A stretch of DNA of 7,946 nt from an uncultured Rhodocyclaceae bacterium (GTDB taxonomy: Bacteria; Pseudomonadota; Gammaproteobacteria; Burkholderiales; Rhodocyclaceae): NCBI GenBank assembly GCA_937892345.1, contig CALAGF010000277.1, positions 1-7,946 on the forward strand, read 5' to 3'. This document shows, in pieces, positions 6,481 through 7,946 of this stretch (its first letter is position 1; each line of letters opens with the position of its first letter). Both the position numbers and the translations under genes were made by a program. The notes under the pieces are model-generated. The model worked only from the letters and a program-made list of their open reading frames with translations, was not told the origin of the DNA and did not search any database.

Positions 6481-6508
6481 ATGTATGGCCGGTGTGATTC
6501 AATTCAAG
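6481..6508 (-). promoter_or_regulatory. weak sigma-32-like promoter candidate for trxC
   Basis: CTTGAA (6503-6508, overlapping the hemH stop) is followed after 14 bases by CCATACAT (6481-6488). This is the same geometry as the grpE and dnaK promoters, and the predicted leader is likewise about 20 bases, but the -10 matches only four defined positions of CCCCATNT. Speculative. Confidence 0.22.
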
Positions 6509-7607
6509 TGTCTGCGCCGTGGCGCAAGGCTTCTCGCCTGGCTGTTTCGAGTGCTTCCGGGTTGCTCGGTGTGCGGGTGTCCCAGCCACCGAGATGGCGC
6601 TCACACAGGTTCGCCAGCGCAGCGATCCACGCCGGGTCGTCATTGAGTGCGGGGATGTAGTGGCAACTGCCGCCTCCTGCCGAAAGAAAATCGTGCTTTC
6701 CTTCCTGGGCAATTTCCTCAAGTGTTTCCAGGCAGTCGGCAACAAATCCCGGGCAGATCACGTCAACCCTGTTGATGCCTTGCTTGCCCCATGCTTCCAG
6801 CGTTGGTGCGGTATAGGGTTGCAACCATTCCGCCTTGCCGAAGCGCGATTGGAAGCAGATGCGGTACTGGTTTTCCTCAAGCTTCAGACGTTCGGCCAGC
6901 AGGCGCCCGGTCTTGTGACATTCGCAGAAATAGGGGTCGCCGAGTTCCAGGCTGCGCTTCGGTAGCCCGTGAAAGCTGATCAGCAAGCGGTCATTGCTAC
7001 CGAGCGGCCCATTTTTTGTCCAGTGACGGCGAACCGAGGCTTCAAGGGCATCAAGATACGCGGTGTCGTCGTGATAATTGCGAATAAAGCGCATTTCCGG
7101 CTGATTGCGAGTCTGCAATAGCCAGCGTGCGGCTGCGTCGACTACCGTGGCCGTAGTGCTGGCAGCATATTGCGGATACATCGGCACGATCAGTATCCGT
7201 TGGTGGCCTTCCGCCTTGAGCTGGCTCAGCACGTCGGGCAGGGCTGGATCGCCATAGCGCATGGCATAGGTGACGCTGAGGTGGTGCCCGCGTTCGCCGA
7301 GCAGCCCTTTGAGCAGGGTCGTCTGGCGCTGGGTATGGACGCGCAAGGGTGATCCTTCAGGCATCCAGACACTGGCGTATTTGGCGGCTGATTTTTTCGG
7401 TCGAATGTTGAGAATGATGCCGTTGAGAATGAGCCACCAGAGTGCCTTGGGAATTTCCACGACTCGCGGGTCGGATAGAAATTCTTTCAGGTAGCTGCGC
7501 AAGGCCGGTGCGGTGGGCGCTTCCGGCGTGCCGAGATTGACCAGGACGACGGCCGTGCGGGAAGGGGTGCCGTGCCGGTAGGACGGTTCGGGTTGAAAGC
7601 GGGGCAT
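6504..7607 (-). CDS. hemH: ferrochelatase (protohaem ferro-lyase)
   Basis: It inserts Fe2+ into protoporphyrin IX, the last step of protohaem synthesis, in the cytoplasm or at the inner-membrane face. The protein is 367 residues, a usual proteobacterial length. Landmarks, numbered from the chosen ATG: VVLVNLGTPEAP (20-31), YPQYAASTTA (144-153), the signature LLISFHGLPKRS (208-219) with metal-binding and catalytic His213, GDPYFCEC (223-230), FQSRFGKAEWLQPYT (252-266), and CPGFVADCLETLEE (285-298) with the conserved acidic residues. A TTG codon lies just before the ATG at 7605-7607; the ATG is preferred because its A is the last base of the hrcA TGA stop (TGATG), a standard translational coupling. 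Identity is firm. Genomic linkage of hemH with hrcA and grpE is common in betaproteobacteria. Confidence 0.97.
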   Translation of the reverse strand: MPRFQPEPSYRHGTPSRTAVVLVNLGTPEAPTAPALRSYLKEFLSDPRVVEIPKALWWLILNGIILNIRPKKSAAKYASVWMPEGSPLRVHTQRQTTLLKGLLGERGHHLSVTYAMRYGDPALPDVLSQLKAEGHQRILIVPMYPQYAASTTATVVDAAARWLLQTRNQPEMRFIRNYHDDTAYLDALEASVRRHWTKNGPLGSNDRLLISFHGLPKRSLELGDPYFCECHKTGRLLAERLKLEENQYRICFQSRFGKAEWLQPYTAPTLEAWGKQGINRVDVICPGFVADCLETLEEIAQEGKHDFLSAGGGSCHYIPALNDDPAWIAALANLCERHLGGWDTRTPSNPEALETARREALRHGADT

Positions 7608-7946
7608 CAATTCTCGTTATTGAAGGATAGGGCTGACGATAACAGGCGGGCGGTGATATCCACGATCGGAATCACCCGCTCGTAGGCCATGCGCGTCGGG
7701 CCGATGACACCGACCGAGCCGACGATTTGGCCGTCAACCTCATAAGGCGCGGTAACCACGCTGCATTCGTCAAGCGGCGCCAGACCGGATTCGCCGCCGA
7801 TGAAAATCTGCACGCCCTCCGCCCGGTTTGACACGTCGAGCAGGCGCATCAGGCTGGAGCGCTGCTCGAACAAGTCGAACAGTTCGCGCAGGCGCTTCAT
7901 GTTGGACGACAGTTCCTCGACATCAAGCAGGTTCTTTTCACCGGAG
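7607..7946 (-). CDS. hrcA: HrcA heat-inducible transcription repressor, C-terminal part, runs off right edge
   Basis: HrcA represses heat-shock operons by binding the CIRCE operator and depends on GroEL for folding. Only the last 112 residues are in the window; the N-terminal winged-helix DNA-binding domain is beyond the right edge. The visible part is the C-terminal GAF-like domain: GEKNLLDVEELSSN, VQIFIGGESG, the conserved GSVGVIGPTRMAYERVIPIVD block, and the end RLLSSALSFNNEN before TGA at 7607-7609. It overlaps hemH by one base (TGATG), so the two are probably translationally coupled. Upstream control cannot be seen. The ORF is intact within the window. Identity is firm from the GVIGPTRM.Y motif. 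Confidence 0.95.
   Translation of the reverse strand, partial: SGEKNLLDVEELSSNMKRLRELFDLFEQRSSLMRLLDVSNRAEGVQIFIGGESGLAPLDECSVVTAPYEVDGQIVGSVGVIGPTRMAYERVIPIVDITARLLSSALSFNNEN

Noticed and set aside
6452..6745. N-terminal extension of the trxC frame into hemH
   Set aside because: The extension has no thioredoxin-family similarity and overlaps hemH in another frame; the ATG at 6451 has a good ribosome site and the typical TrxC start.
7608..7610. TTG as the hemH start codon
   Set aside because: The next codon is ATG, overlapping the hrcA stop as TGATG, the usual coupling arrangement; TTG adds only one residue.
1..7946. CRISPR array, tRNA or rRNA genes, insertion sequences, phage genes
   Set aside because: No spaced direct repeats, RNA-gene signatures, transposase motifs or terminal inverted repeats were seen; nearly all sequence is accounted for by ordinary genes.

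Overview
The window looks like a chromosomal segment of a Gram-negative, GC-rich betaproteobacterium. The nearest fit from gene content and protein style is the Rhodocyclales (Dechloromonas/Azoarcus-like), but no search was run, so the taxonomy is inference. On the minus strand the order, in transcription direction, is hrcA (3' end only) > hemH > trxC > a calcium-binding-type protein of unknown function > a methyl-accepting chemotaxis protein with a haem c motif. Then comes one plus-strand gene, a Ser/Thr protein kinase fused to a cyclic-nucleotide-binding-like domain, followed by grpE > dnaK (N-terminal half only) on the minus strand.

Layout: positions 1-1028 hold the start of dnaK, and 1139-1684 hold grpE. 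Each is preceded by a good sigma-32 (heat-shock) promoter match with the same 13-base spacing. A perfect 30-base palindrome lies between grpE and the dnaK promoter. Positions 1685-1856 form a divergent intergenic region shared by grpE and the kinase gene (1857-3227). The kinase gene converges on the chemoreceptor gene (3272-4891), and a strong GC hairpin sits between the two stops. The unknown gene (4926-5957) lies 34 bases upstream of the chemoreceptor and may be co-transcribed with it. trxC (6008-6451), hemH (6504-7607) and hrcA (7607 to the right edge) form a tight run; hrcA and hemH share one base.

Function: dnaK and grpE are the Hsp70 folding machine and its nucleotide exchange factor; dnaJ probably lies beyond the left edge. 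HrcA is the classical heat-shock repressor, but no CIRCE operator is visible before grpE or dnaK, so these two genes appear to be under sigma-32 while HrcA presumably acts elsewhere. hemH inserts iron into protoporphyrin IX, and trxC supplies a zinc-finger thioredoxin active in stress. The four genes between hemH and grpE look like a lineage-specific signalling and redox insertion in a conserved heat-shock neighbourhood. The most notable items are the CxxCH chemoreceptor (a probable haem or redox sensor), the kinase/cNMP fusion, the EF-hand-like unknown protein, and the paired sigma-32 promoters with the palindrome between grpE and dnaK. No mobile element, CRISPR array, tRNA or rRNA was seen.
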